Origin: Streptantibioticus parmotrematis
Lineage (GTDB): Bacteria > Actinomycetota > Actinomycetes > Streptomycetales > Streptomycetaceae
NCBI RefSeq assembly: GCF_019890615.1
Contig: NZ_JAINVZ010000003.1
Span: forward strand, 248,001-312,000
DNA: 64,000 nucleotides
Direction: 5' to 3'
Shown here one piece after another: positions 7,652-16,181 of the stretch. Made by a program: the position numbers and the translations under genes. Each line of letters opens with the position of its first letter. The first letter of the stretch is position 1. The notes beneath the pieces were generated by a model. The model ran no database searches. It was not told where the DNA came from and saw only the letters and a list, made by a program, of their open reading frames with translations.

Positions 7652-9220
7652 ATGAACGGTGCGCAGACCCTGATCCGCAGCCTCGCCCACGCCGGTGTGG
7701 AGGTGTGCTTCGGCAATCCGGGGACCTCGGAGATGCACTTCGTGGCCGCGCTGGACGAGGTGCCGGGGATGCGGGCGGCGTTGTGCCTGTTCGAGGGTGT
7801 GGCGACGGGTGCGGCCGACGGCTACGGGCGGATGGCGGGCCGTCCGGCGGCGACCCTGCTGCACCTCGGCCCCGGCCTCGGCAACGGCCTGGCCAACCTG
7901 CACAACGCGCGCCGCGCCCACACTCCGCTGGTGAACGTGGTCGGCGACCACGCCACGTACCACAAGCGGCTGGACGCTCCGCTGGAGTCCGACATCGACG
8001 CGGTCGCCGGATCGGTCTCCGGCTGGCTGCGGCGTGCGACCGACCCGGGCACACTCGCGCGGGACGCCGTGGAGGCGGTCCGGGCCGCGACGCGCGCGCC
8101 GGGGCAGGTCGCCACCCTCGTCCTGCCCGCGGACGTCTCGTGGTCCGAGGCGCCCACCGGGCCGCCGCCCGCGCTGCCGCCGGTCGAGGTCACGACGGCG
8201 CCGGATGCCACGGTGGAACGCGCGGCGGCGGCGCTCACCGGCGGCGAACCGGCCGCTCTGCTGGTCGGCGGCGCCGCGACGCGCGGTGAAGGCCTGCGCG
8301 CGGCGGGGCGGATCGCGGCGGCGAGCGGGGCGCGGCTGCTGTGCGAGACGTTCCCCGCACGGCTGGAGCGGGGCGCGGGCGTGCCGGTGGTGGAACGGCT
8401 GGCGTATCTCGCGGAGATGGCGACCGGCCAGTTGGAGGGCCTGCGTCATCTGGTGCTCGCGGGCGCCGCGTCCCCCGTGTCGTTCTTCGCCTACCCGGGG
8501 CTGCCCGGGGACCTGGTGCCGGACGGGTGCGAGGTGCACGTACTGACGCGGGGCGACGAGGACGTGATCTCCGCGCTGGGCCACCTGTCCGAACGCGTGG
8601 CCGACACAAGGGAGTTGAAGGCGGCCACGCCGACTGCCGCACGGCCCGCGGCCCCGGAGGGCGACGCGCCGCTGACCTCCGAGGCGGTGGCGTACGCGGT
8701 GGGCGCGCTGCTGCCGGCGGACACGGTGGTGGTGGACGAGGCGAACACCTCCGGCCTGTGGCTGCCCGGCGCCACCGAGGGCGCGCCGCCGCACGACTGG
8801 CTGACGCTGACCGGCGGTGCGATCGGCCAGGGGCTGCCGGTGGCGACCGGCGCGGCCGTGGCCTGCCCGGGGCGGCGGGTGCTCTGTCTGGAGGCGGACG
8901 GCAGCGCGATGTACACGCTCCAAGCGTTGTGGACGCAGGCACGCGAGGGGCTGGACGTGACGACGGTGGTGTTCTCCAACCGTTCGTACGCGATCCTGGA
9001 GATGGAACTGCGCCGGGTGGGAGCCGCGGCGGCCGGACCGCGCGCCCGCGATCTGCTGGACCTGTCCCGGCCCGACCTGGACTTCGTCTCGCTCGCCCGT
9101 GGCATGGGCGTACCGGCGGAACGTGCCCGTACGGCGGGCGAGTTCACCGCGGCGGGGCGGCGCGCGCTGGCCGAGCCCGGGCCCGGTCTGATCGAGGCGG
9201 TCGTGCCACCGATCGGGTAG
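7652..9220 (+). CDS. ThDP-dependent enzyme, acetolactate synthase large-subunit-like
   Basis: A 522-residue three-domain thiamine diphosphate enzyme. The cofactor-activating glutamate is E48 in CLFEGVATG, the central domain lies near 180-330, and the ThDP/Mg site is LEADGSAMY (about 413-421) ending in VVFSNRSY. The Asp of the GDG motif is kept as ADG. It resembles the COG0028 group annotated in streptomycetes as acetolactate synthase homologue or benzoylformate-decarboxylase-like. No regulatory small subunit or other branched-chain gene is nearby, which argues against housekeeping IlvB. ATG 7652 follows TAGGAG. It is probably co-transcribed with the desaturase. True reaction unknown. Confidence 0.88.
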   Translation: MNGAQTLIRSLAHAGVEVCFGNPGTSEMHFVAALDEVPGMRAALCLFEGVATGAADGYGRMAGRPAATLLHLGPGLGNGLANLHNARRAHTPLVNVVGDHATYHKRLDAPLESDIDAVAGSVSGWLRRATDPGTLARDAVEAVRAATRAPGQVATLVLPADVSWSEAPTGPPPALPPVEVTTAPDATVERAAAALTGGEPAALLVGGAATRGEGLRAAGRIAAASGARLLCETFPARLERGAGVPVVERLAYLAEMATGQLEGLRHLVLAGAASPVSFFAYPGLPGDLVPDGCEVHVLTRGDEDVISALGHLSERVADTRELKAATPTAARPAAPEGDAPLTSEAVAYAVGALLPADTVVVDEANTSGLWLPGATEGAPPHDWLTLTGGAIGQGLPVATGAAVACPGRRVLCLEADGSAMYTLQALWTQAREGLDVTTVVFSNRSYAILEMELRRVGAAAAGPRARDLLDLSRPDLDFVSLARGMGVPAERARTAGEFTAAGRRALAEPGPGLIEAVVPPIG

Positions 9221-9284
9221 GGGGTCGGGGGCACCGGCCACGGATTCCCCGTGGTCGTCGAGGTTTCGCATGGCCGCTGAGACA

Positions 9285-9297
9285 GCAATACTGTTGC
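9285..9297 (+). promoter_or_regulatory. Candidate MerR-gene operator overlapping a -10
   Basis: The inverted repeat GCAA-TACTG-TTGC overlaps a second one, ACAG-N5-CTGT (9282-9294). A -10-like TACTGT (9289-9294) falls inside it, 55 bp before the MerR start. A site placed over the -10 suits autorepression. Confidence 0.4.
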
Positions 9298-9351
9298 ACC
9301 ACAGGGGCCGTATCCGCCCGGACCGCGACAGCAGGGAGCGAGGGCCGATCC

Positions 9352-10110
9352 ATGACTCCGCCGCCGGGGCTCACCGTGGACGAGCTGGCAGCGCGCGCCG
9401 GGGTGACCGTGCGCACGGTGCGCTTCTACGGCACCAAGGGACTGCTTCCGCCGCCGGTGCTGGGCCCGCGCCGGGTCGGGTGGTACGGGCCGGAGCACCT
9501 GGCGCGGCTGGCGCTGATCGAGGAGTTGCAGCACCAGGGGCTCACCCTGGCCGCGATCGAACGCTACCTGGAGCAGCTCCCCGATGGCATCACGGCGCAC
9601 GACCTGGCGATCCACCGCGCGCTCGTCGCCTCCTGGCTGCCGGAGGACGTACGGGAGACGACTCGCGAGGAGTTGGAGCATCGGGCCGGGCGGCCCCTCA
9701 CGGAGCAGGACGTGGAGCGGCTCGCCGCGATGACGGTGCTGCGCCGGACCGGCGATCCCGACCTCTTCGAGGTCGATCCGGCGATCCTGCACCTGGGGGT
9801 GCGGCTGCTGGACGTGCCGATCGCGCTGGAGACCATCCTGGCCGCGCGGGAGGTCATGTTGGAACATTCCCGGGCAGCGGCACGGGAGTTGAGCAGGATG
9901 TTCCGCGACGAGGTGTGGGAGCCGGGGCGTGAGGCGGCGATGAAGTCGCTGTCGGCACACATGCAGCCGCTCGTGGTGCAGGCGCTGGTGACGGCGTTCC
10001 AGCGGTCGCTGCGCGAGGAGGTCCAGGCGTGTTACGGGCCCCTGCGGGAAGCTGACGACGGCACGTCGGATCCCGGGGCGACGGCCTCCGATTCCGGGGC
10101 GACGACCTAG
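9352..10110 (+). CDS. MerR family transcriptional regulator
   Basis: A 252-residue regulator. The N-terminal winged helix (about 1-75) has LTVDELAARAGVTVRTVRFY and the second helix pair GWYGPEHLARLALIEELQHQG, which define MerR proteins. A dimerisation helix follows, then a larger C-terminal helical domain without Cys clusters, so metal sensing is unlikely; the effector is probably an organic ligand. ATG 9352 follows a GGGAG/GAGGG stretch. The last about 20 residues are a low-complexity tail with repeated SDPGAT/SDSGAT. The palindrome upstream suggests self-regulation. Targets could include the preceding ThDP enzyme, but nothing proves it. Confidence 0.92.
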   Translation: MTPPPGLTVDELAARAGVTVRTVRFYGTKGLLPPPVLGPRRVGWYGPEHLARLALIEELQHQGLTLAAIERYLEQLPDGITAHDLAIHRALVASWLPEDVRETTREELEHRAGRPLTEQDVERLAAMTVLRRTGDPDLFEVDPAILHLGVRLLDVPIALETILAAREVMLEHSRAAARELSRMFRDEVWEPGREAAMKSLSAHMQPLVVQALVTAFQRSLREEVQACYGPLREADDGTSDPGATASDSGATT

Positions 10111-10177
10111 CGGAGCCAAGAGAATGCTCTCGTGCCGCCGTCGCTGTCTGCGCCCGCTGATCGACTCGATACTCGCA

Positions 10178-11203
10178 TCAGGGCTCGCTCAGACGGTCCC
10201 CCCCGAACGGCCATGGCGAACTACGGCAGGGCTGCTTTGCCATGGCGACCCTTGGGTGAGAGAGCACGTGTCGCAGGACGTCAGCGATGTCCGTGGTCTC
10301 CTGGTTGGAGAGGATCGCGATGGTCAGGTCGGACTGCGGGAGCCATCCGAGGAAGGCTTGATATCCGGGATTGTCGCCAGGATGAAAGCGCATCGGCTGA
10401 CCGGCCAGAGTGCCCAGGAGATATCCGTAGCCACAACCCTCCGCGGCGACGAGGCTGTCCGTGCCCCATCCTCCGAGGGCGGACGCGTGGATGGTGGTCA
10501 TCATGTCTCGGGAGGAGGCGGCGACGACTCTGCCGGCGTTGAAGGCAGTGGTGTATCGGACCAGGTCTGCGGCTGTGGCCCAGATGTCGCCCGCCCCGGG
10601 CAGGGCGGCGAACGACGGGACATCCACCCGGCGACGGCCGCGGTAACCACGCGCCACTGGATCCCGAGGGATGGTCGAGCCATGGGTGGCATCCATACCC
10701 AGAGGGCGCAGCAGACGCGAGGTGAGGAAGTCCGCGTAGCGCAGACCACTTGCCTGCTCGAGGATCCATGCCGTCAGCAGGTAGCCTGGCGAGCTGTATT
10801 CCCATTGCGTGCCGGGGGTACTGCGCAGAGGCAGTATCGAGAATCGCTCGAGTAGGTCCTGTGCTCCGTCCGGGTCGCTGATGTCATAGTCCGGCAGAAC
10901 CCACCAGTGGCCCAGGCCCGAGGTGTGCGACAGAAGCTGATGCAGTGTCAGTTCACTCCAGCGTGGCCAGCGGCCGTCCAGCCATGACGCGATCGGCGCG
11001 TGAAGGTCGAGCTTCTCCTCCTCGACAAGGAGCATCGCCGCTGCGGCCGTGAACTGCTTGCTGACAGAGGCGATTTGAAACCGTGTTCCTGAGGAGCACG
11101 CAGCGCCCGTCCCCAAATCCGCCGTACCCGCGGCCGTTTCCATGACGATCTCCGTGCCGTGCGCCACGCAAATGGAGCCGCTGAACTCGACGAAGCTCTG
11201 CAT
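10178..11203 (-). CDS. Serine hydrolase of the beta-lactamase/transpeptidase-like fold
   Basis: A 341-residue class C beta-lactamase-like (Pfam Beta-lactamase) protein. The nucleophile tetrad SVSK is at 46-49, the second motif is the Tyr of EYSSPGY, and HPG in FHPGDNPGY replaces the usual KTG. There is no signal peptide, so it may be a cytosolic esterase or peptidase rather than a drug-degrading enzyme. The codon use differs from the flanks: many more A/T third positions (for example ATATCC, GAGATATCC on the forward strand), a sign of recent transfer. The ATG has no convincing ribosome site. It is convergent with the MerR gene (67 bp apart). Confidence 0.85.
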   Translation of the reverse strand: MQSFVEFSGSICVAHGTEIVMETAAGTADLGTGAACSSGTRFQIASVSKQFTAAAAMLLVEEEKLDLHAPIASWLDGRWPRWSELTLHQLLSHTSGLGHWWVLPDYDISDPDGAQDLLERFSILPLRSTPGTQWEYSSPGYLLTAWILEQASGLRYADFLTSRLLRPLGMDATHGSTIPRDPVARGYRGRRRVDVPSFAALPGAGDIWATAADLVRYTTAFNAGRVVAASSRDMMTTIHASALGGWGTDSLVAAEGCGYGYLLGTLAGQPMRFHPGDNPGYQAFLGWLPQSDLTIAILSNQETTDIADVLRHVLSHPRVAMAKQPCRSSPWPFGGDRLSEP

Positions 11204-11354
11204 GCCGCCACGCTAATGCCTCGACCCTGCTCTTCCTGCCCGGAGGGGCGTCGAGGCGTCTCCGCCGTTCGGCGGCATGCCTGCACGCGTTCGCCGACCG
11301 CGCCGAGTCAGGGTTTCCAGGTTCGCTCAGGCTGAAGCGCAAGGGCCGCGCCGT

Positions 11355-11419
11355 GGCTCGGGGCTGTCGCGGAGTGTGCTCCCCGAGCCGCCAGGGGCGG
11401 GGCCCCCGGCCCCGCCCCT
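11355..11419. terminator. Double hairpin downstream of the fatty-acid operon
   Basis: One hairpin pairs 11355-11363 with 11381-11389 over a 17-nt loop. The second is a perfect 12-bp stem (11393-11404 with 11408-11419) with a CCC loop, 15 nt past the stop of the reverse-strand FadB-like gene. The rest of the gap 11204-11434 holds no gene. Confidence 0.75.
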
Positions 11420-11434
11420 TCATCCCCGGCCGCC

Positions 11435-13615
11435 TCACGCACCGTCGCGGAAGGGCTCCCCCCGTTCCGCCTTCTCCAGCAACAACCCCGGCGGGGTGAA
11501 GCGGTCGCCGTACGTTGCCTGCAACTCTCGGGCCCGGGCCACGAAGCCCTGCGGGCCGCCCTCGTAGCCGTTGATGTACTGGAGGACGCCGCCGGTCCAC
11601 GCGGGGAAGCCGATGCCCAGGATGGAGCCGATGTTGGCGTCGGCCACCGAGGTCAGGACCCCTTCCTCCAGGCAGCGGACGCTGTCCAGCGCCTCCGCGA
11701 AGAGCATGCGTTCCTGCATGTCCTCGAACGGGATGCTCACCTCGCCGTCCGGCTTGGCGAAGTGCTCGCGCAGGCCCGGCCACAGCCGCGTACGCCTGCC
11801 GTCCTCGTAGTCGTAGAAGCCCGCGCCGCCGCTGCGCCCGGGGCGGTCGAACTCGTCGACCATGCGGTCGATGACCGCCTCCGCCGGGTGGGAGGTCCAC
11901 GTGCCGCCCGCCTCCTCGACGGCGCGCCGCGTCTCGTTGCGGATCTTGCGCGGCAGCGTCAGCGTCAGCTCGTCCATCAGGGAGAGGACCTTGGCCGGGT
12001 ATCCGGCCTGCGCCGCGGCCTGTTCGACGGAGACGGGGTCGGCGCCCTCGCCGACCATCGCGACGCCCTCGTTGATGAACTGGCCGATGACGCGGGAGGT
12101 GAAGAAGCCGCGGTTGTCGTTGACGACGACGGGCGTCTTGCGGATCTGGCGGACCAGGTCGAAGGCGCGGGCCAGCGCCACGTCGCCGGTGCGCTCGCCC
12201 TTGATGATCTCGACCAGCGGCATCTTGTCCACCGGCGAGAAGAAGTGCAGGCCGATGAAGTCCTCGGGGCGTGCGACGCCTTCGGCGAGCAGGGTGATGG
12301 GGAGGGTGGAGGTGTTGGAGCACAGCAGGGCGTCGGGGCCGACGACGTCCTGGATCTCCTGGAAGACCTTGTGCTTGAGTTCCGGGTTCTCGAAGACCGC
12401 CTCGATCACCGCGTCACAGCCCGCGAGGTCGCCCGCCTCCGCGGTCGGGGTGATGCGGGCCAGTGTCTCGTCGCGCTGGGCGGGCGTGGTGCGGCCCTTG
12501 GCGACCGCCTTGTCCAGCAGCCCCGCCGAGTACGCCTTGCCGCGCTCGGCCGCCTCCGCGGTGACGTCCTTGAGCACGACCTCGATGCCCGCGCGGGCGC
12601 AGGAGTACGCGATGCCCGCGCCCATCATCCCCGCACCGAGGACGGCCACCTTGCGCACGGTGTGCGGTTCGACGCCATTGGGGCGGCTGGCGCCGGAGTT
12701 GACGGCCTGGAGGTCGAAGAAGAACGCCTGGATCATGTTCTTCGAGGTGCGTCCGCAGGCCAGTTCGGTGAAGTAACGGGCCTCGATCACCTGGGCGTTG
12801 TCGAAGTCGACCTGCGAGCCCTCGACGGCGGCGGCCAGGATGTTGCGCGGCGCCGGGTAGGGGGCGCCGTTCAGCTGCTTCTTGAGGTTGGCGGGGAACG
12901 CGGGCAGGTTCGCGGCGAACTTGGGGTGGGCCGGGGTGCCGCCGGGGATGCGGTAGCCGTCCTCGTCCCAGGGCTGGCGGGCCTCGGGGTGGGCGTCGAC
13001 GAAGGCACGGGCGGCGGCGAGCATCTCCTCGCGGGTGGCGGCGACCTCGTGGACGAGACCGGCTTCCAAGGCGCGCTTCGGGTTGTACTGGGTGCCCTGG
13101 AGCAGCACCTTCAGCAGGGCGTCGGTGATGCCGAGCAGCCGCACGGTGCGCACCACGCCTCCGCCGCCGGGCAGCAGGCCGAGGGTGACCTCGGGCAGGC
13201 CGATCCTGGAGCCGGGGGCGTCGAGGGCCACGCGGTGGTGGCAGGCGAGGGCGATCTCGTAACCGCCGCCCAGCGCCGCGCCGTTGATGGCCGCGACGAC
13301 CGGCTTGCCCAGGGTCTCCAGGCGCCGCAGCGAGCGCTTCATGCGCAGGCTGCCCGCGTACACGTCACCGGCGGTCTCGGGGGTGGCGCGGATGAGGTCG
13401 CGCAGGTCGCCGCCGGCGAAGAACGTCTTCTTGGCGGAGGTGACGATGACACCGCGCACGCTGTCGCGTTCGGCCTCCAGCCGGTCCACGATCGCGTCGA
13501 GCGAGTCGCGGAAGGCGGCGTTCATGGTGTTGGCGGACTGGCCGGGGTCGTCGAGGGTGAGGGTGACGACGCCGTCGGCGTCCTGTTCCCAGCGGATGGT
13601 GGTGGACTCGGTCAT
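11435..13615 (-). CDS. FadB-type enoyl-CoA hydratase / 3-hydroxyacyl-CoA dehydrogenase
   Basis: A 726-residue bifunctional beta-oxidation enzyme. The N-terminal crotonase domain (about 5-200) has the oxyanion segment FFAGGDLRDL and the paired catalytic glutamates E120 (GGGYE) and E142 (LPEVTLG). The NAD-binding domain starts at VLGAGMMGAGIA (GxGxxG at 328-333), with LHFFSPVDKMPLVEI carrying the catalytic His, and two C-terminal dehydrogenase domains contain RPGRSGGAGFYDY and GFPAWTGGVLQY. Length and order match the FadB/FadJ alpha subunit. It is the last gene of a reverse-strand operon with thiolase, acyl-CoA dehydrogenase and CoA transferase, so it would catalyse steps two and three of the cycle in the cytosol. 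Confidence 0.95.
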   Translation of the reverse strand: MTESTTIRWEQDADGVVTLTLDDPGQSANTMNAAFRDSLDAIVDRLEAERDSVRGVIVTSAKKTFFAGGDLRDLIRATPETAGDVYAGSLRMKRSLRRLETLGKPVVAAINGAALGGGYEIALACHHRVALDAPGSRIGLPEVTLGLLPGGGGVVRTVRLLGITDALLKVLLQGTQYNPKRALEAGLVHEVAATREEMLAAARAFVDAHPEARQPWDEDGYRIPGGTPAHPKFAANLPAFPANLKKQLNGAPYPAPRNILAAAVEGSQVDFDNAQVIEARYFTELACGRTSKNMIQAFFFDLQAVNSGASRPNGVEPHTVRKVAVLGAGMMGAGIAYSCARAGIEVVLKDVTAEAAERGKAYSAGLLDKAVAKGRTTPAQRDETLARITPTAEAGDLAGCDAVIEAVFENPELKHKVFQEIQDVVGPDALLCSNTSTLPITLLAEGVARPEDFIGLHFFSPVDKMPLVEIIKGERTGDVALARAFDLVRQIRKTPVVVNDNRGFFTSRVIGQFINEGVAMVGEGADPVSVEQAAAQAGYPAKVLSLMDELTLTLPRKIRNETRRAVEEAGGTWTSHPAEAVIDRMVDEFDRPGRSGGAGFYDYEDGRRTRLWPGLREHFAKPDGEVSIPFEDMQERMLFAEALDSVRCLEEGVLTSVADANIGSILGIGFPAWTGGVLQYINGYEGGPQGFVARARELQATYGDRFTPPGLLLEKAERGEPFRDGA

Positions 13616-13717
13616 GGTGTTCGCGGCTCCGTGAGGACTGGGCGGTCGGGGCGGGTTCGTGCGGTCGCGTCCGGGCGACCGGCGGTGACGGGCGTACTCG
13701 CTCGGAGGCGTGGTCGC

Positions 13718-14932
13718 TCAGAGGCGTTCGACGACCGTGGCGATGCCCATGCCGCCGCCGACGCAGAGCGTGGCGAGGCCGTAGCGCTTCTCGCGCCGCT
13801 CCAGTTCGTCGATGAGGGTGCCGAGGATCATCGCGCCGGTGGCGCCCAGCGGGTGGCCCAGCGCGATGGCGCCGCCGTTGACGTTGACCTTGTCCAGGCT
13901 CAGGCCGAGGTCGCGGGCGAAGCGCAGGACGACCGCGGCGAACGCCTCGTTGATCTCGACCAGGTCGATGTCGTCGGGGGTCAGTCCGGCCTTGGCGAGC
14001 GCCTTGCGGGAGGCGGGGGCCGGGCCGGTGAGCATGATGGTGGGCTCGGAGCCGGAGACGGCGGCGGAGACGACGCGGGCGCGGGGGGTGAGGCCGTAGC
14101 GCTCGCCGACCTCGCGGGAGCCGATGGCGACCAGCGCGGCGCCGTCCACGATGCCGGAGGAGTTGCCCGCGTGGTGGACGTGGTCGATCCGCTCCACCCA
14201 GTGGTACCTCTGGAGTGCCACGGCGTCGAAGCCGCCGAGGTCGCCGATGCCCGCGAAGGACGGCTTGAGTGCGGCGAGCGAGTCGGCGGTGGTGCCGGGG
14301 CGCAGGTGCTCGTCGTGGTCGAGGACGACGAGGCCGTTGCGGTCGGTGACGGGGACCACGGAGCGCTCGAACCGGCCGTCCTTCCAGGCCGCGGCGGCCC
14401 GTTCCTGGGACAGCGCGGCGTACTCGTCGACGTCGCGGCGGGTGAAGCCCTCGATGGTGGCGATCAGGTCGGCGCCGATGCCCTGGGGCACGAAGCCCAC
14501 GTCGAAGTTGGTCATGGGATCGGCGAACCAGGCGCCGCCGTCGGAGGCCATCGGCACCCGCGACATCGACTCCACGCCACCGGCGAGCACCAGGTCCTCC
14601 CAGCCCGAACGCACCTTGGCGGCGGCCAGGTTGACCGCTTCGAGGCCGGAGGCGCAGAAGCGGTTCTCCTGTACACCCGCGACGCTGTCGGGCAGGCCGG
14701 CGGCGATCGCGGCGATGCGGGCGATGTCGGAGCCCTGGTCGCCGACCGGGCCGACGACACCCAGCACGATGTCGTCGATGGCGGCCGGGTCCAGGTCGGG
14801 GAAGCGGCGGCGCACCTCGTGGATGAGGCCGACGACCAGGTCGATGGGCTTGGTGGCGTGCAGCGCACCGTTCGCCTTGCCGCGCCCGCGCGGGGTGCGG
14901 ACCGCGTCGTACACATACGCTTCGGTGGTCAC
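13718..14932 (-). CDS. Acetyl-CoA C-acyltransferase (thiolase)
   Basis: A 404-residue degradative thiolase and partner of the downstream FadB-like subunit. The nucleophilic cysteine is C93 in [11 protein letters not shown], the histidine motif is in [14 protein letters not shown], and the second cysteine is in CVGGGMGIA close to the C-terminus. It cleaves 3-ketoacyl-CoA to acetyl-CoA and a shortened acyl-CoA. The two genes are separated by 102 bp in the same direction, so they would form an FadA/FadB-type complex. No leader or membrane segment is present. Long antisense frames over this gene are codon-bias shadows. Confidence 0.95.
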   Translation of the reverse strand: MTTEAYVYDAVRTPRGRGKANGALHATKPIDLVVGLIHEVRRRFPDLDPAAIDDIVLGVVGPVGDQGSDIARIAAIAAGLPDSVAGVQENRFCASGLEAVNLAAAKVRSGWEDLVLAGGVESMSRVPMASDGGAWFADPMTNFDVGFVPQGIGADLIATIEGFTRRDVDEYAALSQERAAAAWKDGRFERSVVPVTDRNGLVVLDHDEHLRPGTTADSLAALKPSFAGIGDLGGFDAVALQRYHWVERIDHVHHAGNSSGIVDGAALVAIGSREVGERYGLTPRARVVSAAVSGSEPTIMLTGPAPASRKALAKAGLTPDDIDLVEINEAFAAVVLRFARDLGLSLDKVNVNGGAIALGHPLGATGAMILGTLIDELERREKRYGLATLCVGGGMGIATVVERL

Positions 14933-15028
14933 TTCGGTTGCCTTTCAAGGAAGGTGACGGCACGTCAGGTGACATGCGGGTGACGTACCGTCAGCACTGC
15001 TCTGTGGTGGTGTTGTGTCGACGGCCCG

Positions 15029-16171
15029 TCAGTTCAGCAGCGAACGGCCGATGATCTCCTTCATGATCTCGGTGGTGCCTCCGTAGATCGTCTGGATGCG
15101 GCCGTCGAGGAACGCCTTGGCGACCGGGAACTCGGCCATGTAGCCGTATCCACCGTGCAGTTGCAGGCAGCGGTCCGCCACCCGCTTCTGCAGTTCCGTC
15201 GCCCACCACTTGGCCATCGACGCGTCGACCGGGGTGAGCGCCCAGCGGTTGTGCTCGGTGACGCAGCGGTCGACGAACGTGCGGGTGACCGCGCACTCGG
15301 TGGCCATCTCGGCGATCTCGAACCGCACGTGCTGGAGCCTGCCGAGCGGCTTGCCGAACGCCTCGCGCTCCCTGACGTACGCGGTGGTCAGCTCCAGCAG
15401 GTGTTCGGCGGCGGCGATGGCGGAGACGGCGATGGTCAGCCGTTCCTGCGCGAGGTTGGTCATCAGGTGGACGAACGCGCCGTCGAGCTCGCCCAGCAGG
15501 TTCTCCTTGGGGACCACCACCTCGTCGAAGAACAACTCGGCGGTGTCCTGCGCCTTCTGGCCGATCTTGTCGAGGTTGCGGCCCCGCTCGAATCCGGGCG
15601 TGCCGCGTTCGACGACCAGCAGGCTCAGGCCCTTGGCGCCGCCCTCGGGGGTCGTCCTGGCGACCACGACCACGAGGTCGGCGAGGATGCCGTTGGAGAT
15701 GAAGGTCTTGGAACCGTTGAGCACCCAGTGGTCGCCGCGGTCGGTGGCGGTGGTGCGGATGCCCTGGAGGTCGGAGCCCGCGCCGGGTTCGGTCATGGCG
15801 ATGGCGGTGACGGTCTCGCCGGAGCAGAAGCCGGGCAGCCAGCGGCGCGTCTGCTCCTCGGTGGCGAGGTTGGCCAGGTACGGGCCGACGATGTCGTTGT
15901 GCAGGCCGATCGCGAGTCCCGAGGCGCCCGCCTTCGTGAACTCCTCGGCCAGCACGACCGGATAGCGGAAGTCGGCGGTGCCCCCGCCGCCGTACTCCTC
16001 GGGCACCGCGAGGCCCAGCAGCCCCTGGCGTCCGGCGGCGAGCCACGCGGAGCGGTCCACCACGCCCGCCCTCTCCCAGCGTTCGTGGTGCGGGACGACC
16101 TCCTTGGCCAGGAAGGTCCGCACGGTCTCGCGGAACGCCTCGTGCTCGTCGGTGAACAGGTCTCGCTGCAT
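15029..16171 (-). CDS. Acyl-CoA dehydrogenase, long-chain (LCAD) type
   Basis: A 380-residue FAD flavoprotein for the first beta-oxidation step. Seen: N-terminal helical domain, the middle FAD segment ITAIAMTEPGAGSDLQGIRT, and C-terminal AYVREREAFGKPL and IYGGTTEIMKEIIGRSL. The YGGT in place of YEGT is informative: in LCAD and isovaleryl-CoA dehydrogenases the catalytic base sits instead on a neighbouring helix, and here a Glu is present in HLLELTTAY. That supports long or branched acyl substrates. It lies 10 bp downstream of the CoA-transferase gene and is translated from ATG 16171. Electrons would go to ETF, which is not encoded here. Confidence 0.95.
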   Translation of the reverse strand: MQRDLFTDEHEAFRETVRTFLAKEVVPHHERWERAGVVDRSAWLAAGRQGLLGLAVPEEYGGGGTADFRYPVVLAEEFTKAGASGLAIGLHNDIVGPYLANLATEEQTRRWLPGFCSGETVTAIAMTEPGAGSDLQGIRTTATDRGDHWVLNGSKTFISNGILADLVVVVARTTPEGGAKGLSLLVVERGTPGFERGRNLDKIGQKAQDTAELFFDEVVVPKENLLGELDGAFVHLMTNLAQERLTIAVSAIAAAEHLLELTTAYVREREAFGKPLGRLQHVRFEIAEMATECAVTRTFVDRCVTEHNRWALTPVDASMAKWWATELQKRVADRCLQLHGGYGYMAEFPVAKAFLDGRIQTIYGGTTEIMKEIIGRSLLN

Positions 16172-16181
16172 ACCGGTGTCC

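Noticed and set aside
8341-9351. Upstream in-frame extension of the MerR gene
   Set aside because: It overlaps the ThDP enzyme gene in another frame and is Arg/Gly-rich. The HTH begins right after ATG 9352.
11762-14983. A 1073-codon forward-strand open frame antisense to the thiolase and FadB-like genes
   Set aside because: Its translation is Gly/Ala/Val/Asp-rich low complexity with no domain, while the reverse strand encodes complete enzymes. Very high GC3 makes long antisense frames common.
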